Shown here: positions 1-10,476 of the stretch, piece by piece
Layout of the letters: every line of letters begins with the position of its first letter
Position numbering within the stretch: position 1 is the first letter of the stretch
From: Candidatus Mediterraneibacter pullistercoris
GTDB lineage: Bacteria > Bacillota > Clostridia > Lachnospirales > Lachnospiraceae
DNA: 64,000 bases
Direction of reading: 5' to 3'
NCBI GenBank assembly: GCA_019116885.1
Contig: DXAU01000018.1
Span: forward strand, 24,393 to 88,392
Program-made: the position numbers and the translations under genes
The notes under the pieces: generated by a model
What the model saw: only the letters and a program-made list of their open reading frames with translations
Database searches by the model: none
What the model was told of the DNA's origin: nothing

Positions 1-1295
1 TTTTTGAACAGCTTTATCTCTTCCATCTCACCCGGCGTCATAATAAGTTTTGTCTTGCGCCGTATCCTTTTGTCATCAAGATACATATTTACAGAACAGC
101 CCCGGTAGATGGCGTCAACACGGAAACGGAAAGTCAGTTCATCAGGCATCCGCGAAGGACGTATGAGAGCAGGAACTGTGTAGCGTACTCCGTCTGAAGG
201 GCAGACTGTAAGAGGGAGATCAGCTGTCTCTTTGGGGGACTGGCTTTGCGTGTTATCCTTACTGTCAGGGCAGGACATACCCGGAGATCTGTCTCCTGCT
301 CTCCGGACATAGAGGGCTGCCCGGATTCCCGCTGCGGCCGCTTCTTCTGAGACATAATCCACGAGATCATGCACATGGAGGACATTGCCGCAGGCAAATA
401 CTCCTTCCTGGCTTGTCTCCAGACTTTCGTTTACGACCGGACCACGCGTGACCGGATCGAGGCGTATTCCCATTTTATCAGACAGCTCATTCTCAGGAAT
501 GAGCCCGACAGAGAGCAGCAGTGTATCGCAGGAGTAATATTCTTCTGTCCCGGGTACAGGTTTGCCGCGTTCGTCCACCCGGGCGATGGTGACTCCTTCG
601 AGACGTTTCTTCCCTCTGATATCAATGACCGTATGGCTGAGCTTCAGAGGAATGTTGTAATCGTCCAGGCACTGTACAATGTTTCGCTTCAGTCCGCCGG
701 AATAAGGCATAAGTTCAGCGACAACTTTTACTTTTGCGCCCTCAAGGGTCATCCTGCGGGCCATAATAAGACCGATATCACCGGAACCAAGGATCACGAC
801 CTCGCGTCCGGGAAGACGGCCGTCTATATTCACAAGCCGTTGGGCGGTGCCGGCTGAGAAGATGCCGGACGGGCGGAAACCGGGGATGTTGAGAGCTCCG
901 CGGGGGCGTTCTCTGCATCCCATTGCCAGGATGACAGCTTTCGCATCGATCACGAACATGCCGTCTGTATGGTTTACGGCAGTGACTTTTTTTACAGAGC
1001 AGGCAGACTCTGCATCTCTGTCCGGACGGATCTCCACGACCATGGTGTCCAGCTTATATTCTATCTTAAGTTCGTGTATGCGACTGACAAAACGGGCGGC
1101 ATATTCCGGACCTGTCAGCTCTTCCTTAAAAGTGTGCAGGCCAAAACCGTTGTGGATACACTGGTTCAATATCCCTCCAAGTTCCTTGTCCCGTTCCAGG
1201 ATGAGGATGCTTTCAATTCCCTGTTCTCTTGCTCCGGCTGCGGCCGCAAGACCGGCGGGGCCGCCTCCGATGATAACGATATCGTAAGAACTCAT
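1..1295 (-). CDS. FAD/NAD(P)-dependent oxidoreductase of the glycerol-3-phosphate operon (3' end cut by window)
   Basis: This flavoprotein reading frame starts at an ATG at 1295 and stays open to the window edge, about 431 codons. An N-terminal Rossmann motif (IIGGGPAGLAAAAG, residues 8-21) binds FAD, and a second nucleotide-binding motif (VVILGSGDIG, around residue 163) should bind NAD(P). Its start overlaps the stop of the upstream flavoprotein gene as ATGA, so the two are translationally coupled. Family knowledge: in Clostridia this gene follows glpK and the GlpA-like dehydrogenase and is followed by a small DUF1667 gene. The pair probably passes electrons from glycerol-3-phosphate to a soluble or membrane acceptor. 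The last visible residues (KLIMTPGEMEEIKLF) look like the final beta-rich tail, so only a few codons are probably missing. The exact acceptor is not readable. Confidence 0.9.
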   Translation of the reverse strand, partial: MSSYDIVIIGGGPAGLAAAAGAREQGIESILILERDKELGGILNQCIHNGFGLHTFKEELTGPEYAARFVSRIHELKIEYKLDTMVVEIRPDRDAESACSVKKVTAVNHTDGMFVIDAKAVILAMGCRERPRGALNIPGFRPSGIFSAGTAQRLVNIDGRLPGREVVILGSGDIGLIMARRMTLEGAKVKVVAELMPYSGGLKRNIVQCLDDYNIPLKLSHTVIDIRGKKRLEGVTIARVDERGKPVPGTEEYYSCDTLLLSVGLIPENELSDKMGIRLDPVTRGPVVNESLETSQEGVFACGNVLHVHDLVDYVSEEAAAAGIRAALYVRRAGDRSPGMSCPDSKDNTQSQSPKETADLPLTVCPSDGVRYTVPALIRPSRMPDELTFRFRVDAIYRGCSVNMYLDDKRIRRKTKLIMTPGEMEEIKLFK

Positions 1296-2745
1296 GATTC
1301 TGTATCTCCCTTAAACGAATCTTTTACTGTGCCTCGGATGATATGTGATGTCCCGCCGGATTTTGTTATCTCAGATACAGGACAGTCCAGTTCCCGCGCC
1401 AGGATCTCCATCACCCTGGGCATACAGAATCCGGACTGGCAGCGTCCCATTCCGGCTCTCACCCGGCGTTTGACCCCATCCAGCGATCTGGCGCCGAGAG
1501 GACGCTGGATGGCATCGATGATCTCACCTTCTGATATCATCTCGCAGCGGCAGATGATATTTCCGTAGGAAGGCTCTTTCCGGATCAGTTCGCTGCGCTC
1601 CCGGGGGCCAAGAGATGCGGGAGAGAAGAACCCTTTTCTCTCTGCGATAAAATCTGTTCTGCGCGCAGGGGAGAGCTTCTTACAGACCAGGTCAGATATC
1701 ATTTCTCCGATGGCAGGAGAACTCGTAAGACCGGGAGATTCGATCCCGGCGCAGTCGATGAAGCCCTCTGCATCTTCCGGTTCGCCAATGATAAATTCAT
1801 GTCCGTCTTCATGGGCTCTCAGGCCGGCAAAAGAAGTGATGACCTTATCCGCAGGGATATCCCTGACATTTAGACGGGCTTTCTTCATTACTTTAGAGAG
1901 TCCTTCTGCAGTCGTGTCTGTGCCGTCTTTGTCGGAAATATCAGCAGCTGTCGGGCCGATGAGGAGGTTCCCGTGGACAGTGGGAGTGACAAGGACACCT
2001 TTGCCGAATTTGCCAGGCAGAGTGAATATTGTGTGAGTCACATGTCCGCCGGCGGAGCGGTCGAGGAGGCAGTACTCGCCCTTTCGGGGCGTGATGCGCA
2101 GTTTCCGTCTGCTCACCATATTGTGGATCCAGTCAGCATAAACGCCCGCTGCATTGACCACGATCCTGGCCTGATATTCTCCGTTGTCTGTAGAAATCTG
2201 CCAGCCGCCGCTGATCTTTTGAATCCCGGAGACCCGGGTGTTAAAACGAAATTCCACACCATTTGCCGCTGCATTTTCAGCAAGACCAATATTGAGTCCG
2301 AAAGGACATACAATCCCGGCAGACGGAGCATAGAGAGCTGCGGCTGCGTCATCACTGATATTAGGCTCCATGGCGGCAAGTTCTGACCGGGAAAGGATGC
2401 GCAGACCCTTCACTCCGTTTGTCTCTCCTCTTGTTTTCAGTTCCTCCAGGCGGGGAATATCCCGAATATCCCGGCATACAACAAGGGAACCGGTCCTCCG
2501 GAACGGGAAGTCCAGTTCTTCGGAGAGTTTCCCCATCAGCTCGCTGCCGCGTACATTCAGTTTTGCCATGAGTGTTCCGGGCGGTGCGTCGAAGCCCGCA
2601 TGGACGATCCCGCTGTTGGCTTTGGAAGTGCCGCAGCAGACGTCTTCTTCCCGCTCGAGCACGCAGATTTTCAGATGCCAGCGGGACAGTTCTCTTGCCG
2701 CAGCAGCCCCGGACACGCCGGCCCCGATTATGATAACATCATACA

Positions 2746-2746
<1 letters not shown>
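1292..2746 (-). CDS. glpA: GlpA-like glycerol-3-phosphate dehydrogenase with BFD-type [2Fe-2S] domain
   Basis: This 484-residue flavoprotein has a DAO/GlpA fold. The FAD motif IIGAGVSGAAAARELS is at residues 5-20 and the substrate domain fills the middle. The C-terminus (about residues 393-455) carries CRC and CQSGFC cysteines typical of the BFD-like [2Fe-2S] domain of GlpA. It should oxidise glycerol-3-phosphate to dihydroxyacetone phosphate. The start overlaps the stop of glpK as TAATG and its end overlaps the next flavoprotein gene as ATGA, so the three form one tightly coupled transcript. Close relatives oxidise 2-hydroxyglutarate (LhgO). The neighbouring glycerol kinase is what favours the glycerol-3-phosphate role. 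Confidence 0.88.
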
Positions 2747-4287
<1,541 letters not shown>

Positions 4288-4755
4288 TCATTTACATACG
4301 TCGATCCATTCTTCTGCCTTTGAACACTGTTCCAGCTCTTCGCAGGTCATTTCCACAGCGGAGTTTCCGCTTCCTGCGGCAGGAAATACAGTCTCGAATC
4401 TTTTCAGAGAAACATCCAGATATACAGTGGCGCTGTCCGGGTTTGCGAACGGGCATACTCCGCCGATGGCATATCCGGTCAGAGGCTCCACATCTTCCGG
4501 GGCGAGCATCTTAGCCTTCATACCGAAGAACTGTTTGAATTTGCCGTTGTCGATCTTCCGGTCTCCGGCAGTCACGATGAGGATGACAGCATCTTTCTCT
4601 TTTGTGTAGAAAGAAAGCGTCTTGGCGATACGCTCCGGTTCTGTGCCGACTGCCTGGGCTGCCAGCTCTACAGTGGCGCTGGATACTGGAAATTCCAGAA
4701 TTTTTTTGTCGATGCCATTTTCTTTAAAATAGTTTCTTACGATTTCTACAGACAT
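4288..4755 (-). CDS. YbaK/EbsC-family aminoacyl-tRNA deacylase
   Basis: A 155-residue protein of the YbaK/ProX superfamily. Family members hydrolyse mischarged aminoacyl-tRNA (for example Cys- or Ala-tRNA-Pro) in the cytoplasm. Visible family features are the EFPVSSATVELAAQAVG segment near the N-terminus, the central TLSFYTKEKDAVILIVTAGDR strand region with its conserved lysine, and GYAIGGVCPFA near residue 100, the usual substrate loop. An AGGAAG ribosome binding site precedes the ATG. It lies 18 nt after the AraC gene and 27 nt before glpK, so it probably belongs to the same transcript although no metabolic link is obvious. The exact tRNA specificity cannot be read. Confidence 0.85.
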   Translation of the reverse strand: MSVEIVRNYFKENGIDKKILEFPVSSATVELAAQAVGTEPERIAKTLSFYTKEKDAVILIVTAGDRKIDNGKFKQFFGMKAKMLAPEDVEPLTGYAIGGVCPFANPDSATVYLDVSLKRFETVFPAAGSGNSAVEMTCEELEQCSKAEEWIDVCK

Positions 4756-4773
4756 AATTACAACTTCCTTTGC

Positions 4774-5733
4774 TTAGTATTCCTGTTTATTATAACAGGT
4801 GGAGGGCGGTTTGAGTATTGAATTCTGTTCCGGCAGGAAAGGAAGCGAAGGAGCTTCCTGTATAAATTTCTTAGGCGTCATGCCATACTTTTTCTTAAAT
4901 TCCCGGTAGAAATAAGACAAATTGGAGAACCCGCATGACATCGAGACGTCCAGCACAGACTGTCCGCCCTGTGCTAAACGCGAGGCGGCTTTTTCCAGTC
5001 TCAGATTCTTGATATATTCAAGACAGGATATTCCGGTGTATTTTTTGAAAAATCTCATGAAATGGTATTCGCTGAAAAAGCACAGTTTTGAGAGCTGTGG
5101 GACAGACAGCTCTTCCGGGTAATGTTCCCCAATGTATTCAAGGACGAGCTTTAACTTTGCTGTGTGTTCATCTTCAAGCTGGGGACGCGTGTTTTCCACC
5201 TCCCGATACGGAAGAAGAGCAGAAATTGCGCAGAGCAGGAGCGCTTTCAGTATCATTTCATACCCCTGCGGCATTTCTTCATAGACCTTGTCGGCCTGGG
5301 AAAACAGCTCTGCCATCTGCGGATATGTGGGGTGGTCCTTTTTGATGATACAGGGCAGAAGGAGTGTGTGACGCCTGATCGGTGTCAGATAGCGGAGCGT
5401 ACAGATGTCGGTGGAACTTGTACCCAGAAAATCCATGTGAAAAACATATGTCCGGGAACACATTTTTTCGCCCGGCCTGACATTAATGGAATGAAGCTCT
5501 GCCGGTGGAATGAACAGAATATCTCCTTCACAGGCGTCATGGGTATCCAGATGGATATGATAAGAGCAGGAGCCTTCTGTAATCAGTGTAAGCTCTGCCT
5601 CATCATGCCAGTGTGCATTGACTGCGGGATAGAGATCCGACAGCGTTGTGATATATCTTTTCAGCGGAAACATGCGTTCTCCGTGCTGGGCCTGCTCTTT
5701 ATTTTCCGGTGAAAGATCCGTTGTGGGGTTCAT
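4774..5733 (-). CDS. AraC-family regulator with N-terminal cupin sensor
   Basis: A 319-residue one-component regulator. Residues about 25-110 form the cupin-type ligand pocket (HWHDEAELTLITEGSCSYHI). The C-terminal 100 residues form the paired helix-turn-helix of the AraC family (LSVPQLSKLCFFSEYHFMRF and SVLDVSMSCGFSNLSYFYRE). An upstream in-frame ATG exists at 5793, but only the ATG at 5733 has a ribosome binding site (AAAGGAG, 5 nt spacing). The gene is divergent from the alpha-glucosidase gene, and direct repeats in the 158-bp gap suggest it activates that gene in response to a sugar. It may also be the head of the ybaK-glpK transcript behind it. The ligand is unknown. Confidence 0.92.
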   Translation of the reverse strand: MNPTTDLSPENKEQAQHGERMFPLKRYITTLSDLYPAVNAHWHDEAELTLITEGSCSYHIHLDTHDACEGDILFIPPAELHSINVRPGEKMCSRTYVFHMDFLGTSSTDICTLRYLTPIRRHTLLLPCIIKKDHPTYPQMAELFSQADKVYEEMPQGYEMILKALLLCAISALLPYREVENTRPQLEDEHTAKLKLVLEYIGEHYPEELSVPQLSKLCFFSEYHFMRFFKKYTGISCLEYIKNLRLEKAASRLAQGGQSVLDVSMSCGFSNLSYFYREFKKKYGMTPKKFIQEAPSLPFLPEQNSILKPPSTCYNKQEY

Positions 5734-5802
5734 AAGATCTCCTTTCTTTCCGGCTGATGCCAGAAGCACACGGTCTGCCTTGTACCGAGACAAAACAGCA
5801 GG

Positions 5803-5859
5803 ATTGTGTTATTAATTCAAATGATTGTGCAAGAATTTTTAGTTCTATATGCCTATAAT
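5803..5859 (+). promoter_or_regulatory. Probable AraC-activated promoter of the alpha-glucosidase gene
   Basis: A perfect TATAAT -10 lies at 5854-5859, 33 nt before the start codon. No TTGACA-like -35 is present at 17 bp (5831-5836 reads AGAATT). Instead GATTGTG occurs twice, at 5803-5809 and 5823-5829, 20 bp apart and ending just upstream of the -35 position. Two direct half-sites about two helical turns apart next to a weak -35 is the usual layout of AraC-type activator sites. That the divergent AraC protein binds here is inference. Confidence 0.5.
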
Positions 5860-5891
5860 AACAGCATCATACAAAAAACGCAAGGAGTGCA

Positions 5892-7616
5892 ATGCATATG
5901 AAGAAAAAATGGTGGCATGACAAAATAGCTTATCAGATCTATCCTAAAAGTTTTCTGGATACGAACGGCGACGGGATCGGAGACCTTCGGGGAATCATCT
6001 CAAAACTTGACTATCTGAAAGAACTGGGAATTGACATCATCTGGCTGTCGCCCATCTATCAGTCTCCCTTTGTGGATCAGGGATATGATATATCGGATTA
6101 TTATAAGATTGCCAGGGAGTTCGGTACGATGGAAGAATTCGATGAACTTCTGGAAGAGACGAAAAAGCGGGGGATGTATGTCCTGATGGATCTGGTGGTG
6201 AACCACTGCTCTGACAGGCACGAATGGTTCCAGAAAGCATTGGCAGATCCATATGGAAAATACGCAGAATATTTTCATTTTGTAAAAGGAAAAGACGGGA
6301 AAGAACCGAGTAATTACCGCTCTTACTTTGGCGGAAGCGCCTGGGAGCCGGTGCCTGGAACTGATCTGTATTATCTCCACATGTTTGCCAAAGAGCAGCC
6401 GGATCTGAACTGGGAAAATCCTGAGCTCAGAGAAGAGATCTATAAGATGATAAACTGGTGGCTCGACAAAGGGCTGGCAGGCTTTCGCATCGACGCAATC
6501 ATCAATATCAAAAAGGATCTGGATTTCCCATCATTTGAGCCGGACGGACCGGACGGCCTTGTATCCTGCGTGAAGATGGTTGAAGAAGTCGAAGGCGTCG
6601 GGGAATATTTTGAAGATATAAAACGCAGCACGTTTGAAAAATATGACGCGTTTACAGTGGCAGAAGTATTTAATATGAAAGAGGACGAACTCTCAGAATT
6701 TATCGGAGACAACGGACATTTTTCTACAATGTTTGATTTCAGCGCCCATACGCTGCTGCAGGGCGAAAAGGGCTGGTACAATGCCAGAAAGCTGTCTTTT
6801 AAAGAATGGCGCGACACGATATTTGACGCTCAGAAAAAAGCACAGGGCAAAGGATTCCTGTCAAATATCATAGAGAATCACGATGAACCAAGAGGAGCGA
6901 GCCGTTTTCTCCCGGAACATGCCCAAAATGAAGCTGGGAAAAAGATGCTTGCGACAACGTCGCTTCTTCTGCGTGGAATTCCCTTTATCTATCAGGGACA
7001 GGAGATCGGCATGACCAACTGCCGGAGAAATGATATCTCTGAATACGACGATATCAGTACGAAGGATCAGTATCAAGAAGCCCTGAGAGCAGGCTGCAGC
7101 ACGATACAGGCTCTGGAGATCTGTTATGAGAACAGCAGAGATAATGGCAGGACTCCTATGCAGTGGGACGGCGGAAAAGGAGCCGGGTTCACCGAATCGG
7201 CCCCCTGGCTTGCCCTCAATCCAAACTATACGGAGATCAATGTGGCAGAACAGGAGAGCAGGCCGGACTCTGTGCTCTCCTACTATAAAGCACTCACCGC
7301 TCTTAAGAAATCTGATGAATATAAAGAGACATTTACATACGGGGAATTCGTCCCGGCGTATGAAGATAAGGATGGAATCTTTGCATATCACAGAATATGG
7401 GAAGACGGGACAGACAGACGCAGACAGGACATCCTTGTGGCGGCAAACTATGGAACAGAACCCTGCACGCTGGAACTGGGAGCTCCGGATTCAGAGAGAA
7501 CCGGAATAAAAGCGCTCTTGTCCAACACAGGCAGGGAGAAAGAAAGAGAAGAGCAGGCAGCGAGCACAGGATGTATTACTCTTGAGAGCTGCGAAGCTGT
7601 CGTGCTGTGCATCTGA
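5892..7616 (+). CDS. GH13 alpha-glucosidase (oligo-1,6-glucosidase type)
   Basis: A 574-residue cytoplasmic glycoside hydrolase of family 13 that should release glucose from the non-reducing end of short alpha-glucans. GH13 blocks are in order: DLVVNHCSD, GFRIDAI (nucleophile Asp201), FTVAEVF (acid/base Glu258) and ENHDEPR (transition-state Asp331). QPDLNWENPE is the segment shared by oligo-1,6-glucosidase, trehalose-6-phosphate hydrolase and dextran glucosidase. Valine after the nucleophile region and the lack of a PTS neighbour argue mildly against trehalose-6-phosphate, but substrate is unproven. No signal peptide is visible. Starts at 5892 and 5898 are both possible (GGAG 4 or 10 nt away). 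The MFS gene 43 nt downstream may import its substrate, and the divergent AraC gene probably controls both. Confidence 0.9.
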   Translation: MHMKKKWWHDKIAYQIYPKSFLDTNGDGIGDLRGIISKLDYLKELGIDIIWLSPIYQSPFVDQGYDISDYYKIAREFGTMEEFDELLEETKKRGMYVLMDLVVNHCSDRHEWFQKALADPYGKYAEYFHFVKGKDGKEPSNYRSYFGGSAWEPVPGTDLYYLHMFAKEQPDLNWENPELREEIYKMINWWLDKGLAGFRIDAIINIKKDLDFPSFEPDGPDGLVSCVKMVEEVEGVGEYFEDIKRSTFEKYDAFTVAEVFNMKEDELSEFIGDNGHFSTMFDFSAHTLLQGEKGWYNARKLSFKEWRDTIFDAQKKAQGKGFLSNIIENHDEPRGASRFLPEHAQNEAGKKMLATTSLLLRGIPFIYQGQEIGMTNCRRNDISEYDDISTKDQYQEALRAGCSTIQALEICYENSRDNGRTPMQWDGGKGAGFTESAPWLALNPNYTEINVAEQESRPDSVLSYYKALTALKKSDEYKETFTYGEFVPAYEDKDGIFAYHRIWEDGTDRRRQDILVAANYGTEPCTLELGAPDSERTGIKALLSNTGREKEREEQAASTGCITLESCEAVVLCI

Positions 7617-7659
7617 CTGGATCGCAGAATGACGTTTATATACAGGAGAAAGATTTGAC

Positions 7660-8820
7660 ATGACACATTTACTGCTTTTGATTATCTATCTGGCATTTAT
7701 CAGTCTCGGCCTGCCGGACGCCCTTCTGGGCTCCGCATGGCCGACCATGTATACAGAGTTTCATGTGCCGGTCTCCTGCGCTGGTATTGTTTCTATGATC
7801 ATTGCGCTTGGAACGATCATATCCAGTCTGCAGAGCGACCGTCTGACGCGAAAGCTCGGAACAGGAAAAGTTACGGCCATCAGTGTAGCGGTGACTGCCG
7901 CCGCACTGCTCGGCTTCTCCTTTACACATTCTTTCTGGATGCTGTGTCTGTGGGCTGTTCCTTATGGACTGGGAGCCGGAAGTGTGGATGCATCGCTCAA
8001 CAATTATGTTGCACTCCATTACAAGAGCCAGCATATGAGCTGGCTCCACTGCATGTGGGGAGTGGGCGCTGCTATCGGCCCTTATATCATGGGATACGCT
8101 CTTGCAGGGGAAAAAGGCTGGAATTCAGGATATCTTTACATCTCAGTGCTCCAGATGCTACTGACAGGGATACTGATCCTCAGCCTTCCGTTGTGGAAGG
8201 GAAAGGGGAACAGGGCAGAAGAAGCCGTCCGGAACAAGGCTCTTACACTTCCTGAGATCCTGCGCATCTGCGGAGCGAAAGAAGTTATGCTCTGTTTTTT
8301 CTGCTACTGTGCGATTGAACAGACTGCCGGTCTGTGGGCGAGCAGTTATCTGACCCTGTATAAGAATGTTCCGGCCGGGACAGCCGCCCGCTTTGCAGGC
8401 ATGTTTTTTATTGGCATCACAGTTGGGCGTGCCATCAATGGTTTTATCGCTATGAAACTGAGCGACACGCAGATGATACGCCTGGGGCAGGGAATCATAG
8501 CGGCGGGAGTCATTGTCATGATTCTGCCGGGACCGCAGGAAGTCACTCTTGCAGGTCTGATCCTCATAGGACTTGGGTGCGCGCCGGTCTATCCGTGTAT
8601 TATACATTCCACACCGGCGCGTTTTGGAGCGGAGCGTTCCCAGGCTGTTATCGGTGTGCAGATGGCAAGTGCATATGTAGGGACATGTCTTATGCCGCCG
8701 GTATTTGGAATGATTGCAGAACATGTCAGCGTTGCATTGTTCCCTCTTTACATCTTTGCACTTCTGGTACTTATGATCATCATGCATGAACTGCTTATCA
8801 GGCGGACTTCCCATGAATAA
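7660..8820 (+). CDS. MFS transporter, probably for a sugar
   Basis: A 386-residue integral membrane protein with about 12 predicted helices, beginning at the extreme N-terminus (MTHLLLLIIYLAFISLGLPD). The loop between helices 2 and 3 carries the MFS signature variant SDRLTRKLGTGKV (around residues 59-71). The LGLPDALLGSAWP segment is typical of the sugar-porter-like MFS group found in Clostridia. It follows the alpha-glucosidase by 43 nt on the same strand with an AGGAG site, so the two are probably co-transcribed and the carrier may bring in the glucosidase substrate. The actual substrate cannot be read from sequence. Confidence 0.85.
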   Translation: MTHLLLLIIYLAFISLGLPDALLGSAWPTMYTEFHVPVSCAGIVSMIIALGTIISSLQSDRLTRKLGTGKVTAISVAVTAAALLGFSFTHSFWMLCLWAVPYGLGAGSVDASLNNYVALHYKSQHMSWLHCMWGVGAAIGPYIMGYALAGEKGWNSGYLYISVLQMLLTGILILSLPLWKGKGNRAEEAVRNKALTLPEILRICGAKEVMLCFFCYCAIEQTAGLWASSYLTLYKNVPAGTAARFAGMFFIGITVGRAINGFIAMKLSDTQMIRLGQGIIAAGVIVMILPGPQEVTLAGLILIGLGCAPVYPCIIHSTPARFGAERSQAVIGVQMASAYVGTCLMPPVFGMIAEHVSVALFPLYIFALLVLMIIMHELLIRRTSHE

Positions 8821-8871
8821 TGCGGCCGCGGCTTACCAGTCTTATCAGCCCGGATGTGATTCCGGACTTTC

Positions 8872-9885
8872 TTACAGCAGACTGATGCCGTGCGCGCGCG
8901 CTTCCTGCATGACGCTGTCCGGCCACAGAGAAGATTGTACCTCTCCGATGTGAGCCTTGCGCAGATAGTACATGCAGATACGTGACTGGCCGATGCCGCC
9001 TCCTACAGTGTAAGGAAGTTCTCTGTTCAGCAGAGACTTCTGAAATGGAAGTTCTGCACGCTCTTCGCAGCCGGCAGTTCTTAACTGGCTCTTCAGTGAG
9101 TCCTCGTCTACACGGATTCCCATGGAGGAGAGTTCCAGTCCCATGTCAAGAACGGGATAGTAGACGATAATATCTCCGTTTAATTCCCAGTCGTCATAGT
9201 CAGGAGCGCGGCCGTCGTGCTTTTCGCCTGAAGCAAGCACTTTGCCGATCTGGGAGATGAACACGGCTCCTTTTGCCTTTGCAATACGGGTTTCCCTTTC
9301 CTTGGGAGTGCACTCGGGGAACATGTCTTCAAGTTCCTGGGATGTGATAAAGAAGATATCGTCTGGCAGGAGAGGCTCAATGTAATTGTATCTTCTCGAT
9401 ATATAATCTTCTGTGTCTTTCAGAGCACTATACACTTTACGGACTGTGTATTCCAGGGTTTCCATATTACGTTCTTCTTTGGAGATGATCTTCTCCCAGT
9501 CCCACTGATCCACATAGAGGGAATGGATATTGTCTGTGTCCTCGTCACGGCGGATGGCGCTCATATCTGTGTATAGCCCTTCTCCGGAGTGGAAACCGTA
9601 GTTTTTCAGGGCATAACGTTTCCATTTTGCAAGAGAGTGTACGATTTCGGCTTCGGCGTCATCTTGTTCCTTTATTCCGAAAGATACAGGACGCTCAACT
9701 CCGTTCAGGTTGTCGTTCATCCCTGTCTCCGGGCGGACAAACAGAGGCGCGGAGACACGTGTAAGGTGGAGGGATTTGGCGAGCGCCCGTTCAAAATGAT
9801 CTTTGACTTCCTTGATGGCGACTTCTGTCTCACGGATCGTGAGGGGAGACGAGTAGCCTTCCGGTATTTTTAATTTTTCCATCAT
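8872..9885 (-). CDS. asnA: Aspartate--ammonia ligase
   Basis: AsnA makes asparagine from aspartate and free ammonia with ATP. It is a class II synthetase-like enzyme related to the AspRS catalytic core. The 337-residue length matches the family. Visible signatures include SAPLFVRPETGMNDNLNG near residue 45, GEGLYTDMSAIRRDED (about 100-115), YVDQWDWEK, and the C-terminal motif GGGIGQSRICMYYLRKAHIGEVQ (ATP site, class II motif 3). An AAGGAG site lies 5 nt before the ATG. It is a single gene facing the MFS gene tail to tail. No tRNA-sensing T-box leader is visible in the 130 bp upstream. Confidence 0.97.
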   Translation of the reverse strand: MMEKLKIPEGYSSPLTIRETEVAIKEVKDHFERALAKSLHLTRVSAPLFVRPETGMNDNLNGVERPVSFGIKEQDDAEAEIVHSLAKWKRYALKNYGFHSGEGLYTDMSAIRRDEDTDNIHSLYVDQWDWEKIISKEERNMETLEYTVRKVYSALKDTEDYISRRYNYIEPLLPDDIFFITSQELEDMFPECTPKERETRIAKAKGAVFISQIGKVLASGEKHDGRAPDYDDWELNGDIIVYYPVLDMGLELSSMGIRVDEDSLKSQLRTAGCEERAELPFQKSLLNRELPYTVGGGIGQSRICMYYLRKAHIGEVQSSLWPDSVMQEARAHGISLL

Positions 9886-10017
9886 TAAGACTCCTTTATA
9901 TTCATTGAATTTGACAGTTCCATTTTATTTTAATGACAGCAGGTATAGAAGTCAACTGTAAAGGAAGATAAATTAACAGATAATTATAAAGAAATGCAAT
10001 AAAATTCTAAAAAAAGA

Positions 10018-10049
10018 TTGACATATAGATAATAAAGAGTTATTATAAT
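10018..10049 (+). promoter_or_regulatory. Strong sigma-A promoter of the structured RNA
   Basis: A perfect -35 TTGACA (10018-10023) is followed after 17 nt by TATTAT (10041-10046), which overlaps a perfect TATAAT at 10044-10049. Transcription should begin near 10055. The first open reading frame on this strand starts more than 400 bp downstream, so the promoter points at a non-coding transcript. Confidence 0.7.
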
Positions 10050-10054
10050 ATCAA

Positions 10055-10365
10055 GAAATAAAACTTATTGAAAGTTTTGTAAAACCGGTTGAATTCGTTA
10101 CCGGGAAATGGGTGATCAGATATAGAGAAAGATCATAATGACGAGAAAGTTATGAGAGAAGTAAAATCTATATCAGAAGGAAGGTCATCGAGGAACCCGG
10201 GTTCAACAGGAATCTAAGTAAAGGAGGTACGGACCACCGGGAACATAAGCTGATCTATCAATCAGAAAGATAGAAAAAGAAAGAGGTAAAAACAAATGAT
10301 AGAAATATCAGTATGAAAGTGGATGTTGATCAAATCAATTGGTTGGCATCCACTTTCTTTGTGTA
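10055..10365 (+). ncRNA. Candidate structured non-coding RNA, family unassigned
   Basis: This stretch lies between asnA and the WYL regulator, has a consensus promoter and terminator, and contains no plausible open reading frame. Nested helices can be drawn: 10111-10117 with 10183-10189 (7 bp with two G-U), 10119-10126 with 10167-10174 (8 bp perfect), and 10134-10139 with 10149-10154 (6 bp). Upstream, CCGGT (10085-10089) can pair with ACCGG at 10100-10104 or with a second ACCGGGAA copy near 10236, while GTTGAA (10088-10093) can pair with TTCAAC (10202-10207). These options exclude one another. The transcript ends at a hairpin of 11 bp (10315-10325 with 10347-10357) followed by a T-rich run. 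Possible families include raiA RNA or another orphan clostridial RNA; I could not confirm either. Confidence 0.6.
10315..10362 (+). terminator. Intrinsic terminator of the structured RNA
   Basis: GAAAGTGGATG (10315-10325) pairs perfectly with CATCCACTTTC (10347-10357), and the loop contains a small inner helix (TTGAT/ATCAA). A T-rich run follows. It separates the RNA from the WYL gene 115 bp further on. Confidence 0.7.
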
Positions 10366-10476
10366 AACAGCAAGACTGTATCTTGTCAGGAAATGCGAAC
10401 ACTGATAGAATAAACGGGAGAACTGATATCGGATACGGACAGATGCAGGATGCGTATATACAAGGCGGGAAGACGG

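Larger units (their letters stand above)
9886..10476. other. 591-bp gap without coding genes
   Basis: This is the longest gene-free stretch in the window. Its first 130 bp are AT-rich and include the asnA upstream region; no T-box or riboswitch for asnA is visible there. From 10018 it holds the promoter, RNA and terminator described above. The last 110 bp before the WYL gene show no strong promoter match. Confidence 0.7.

Noticed and set aside
4782..4799. Hairpin CCTGTT/AACAGG at the end of the first AraC gene as a terminator
   Set aside because: The stem is only 6 bp with an AT loop and no T run; it lies inside coding sequence.
9886..10017. T-box or riboswitch upstream of asnA
   Set aside because: Only about 130 AT-rich bases, with no T-box antiterminator sequence on the asnA strand.
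10055..10365. 6S RNA identity for the structured RNA
   Set aside because: The drawn helices are branched and do not give the single long hairpin with a central bubble expected of 6S; not excluded formally.
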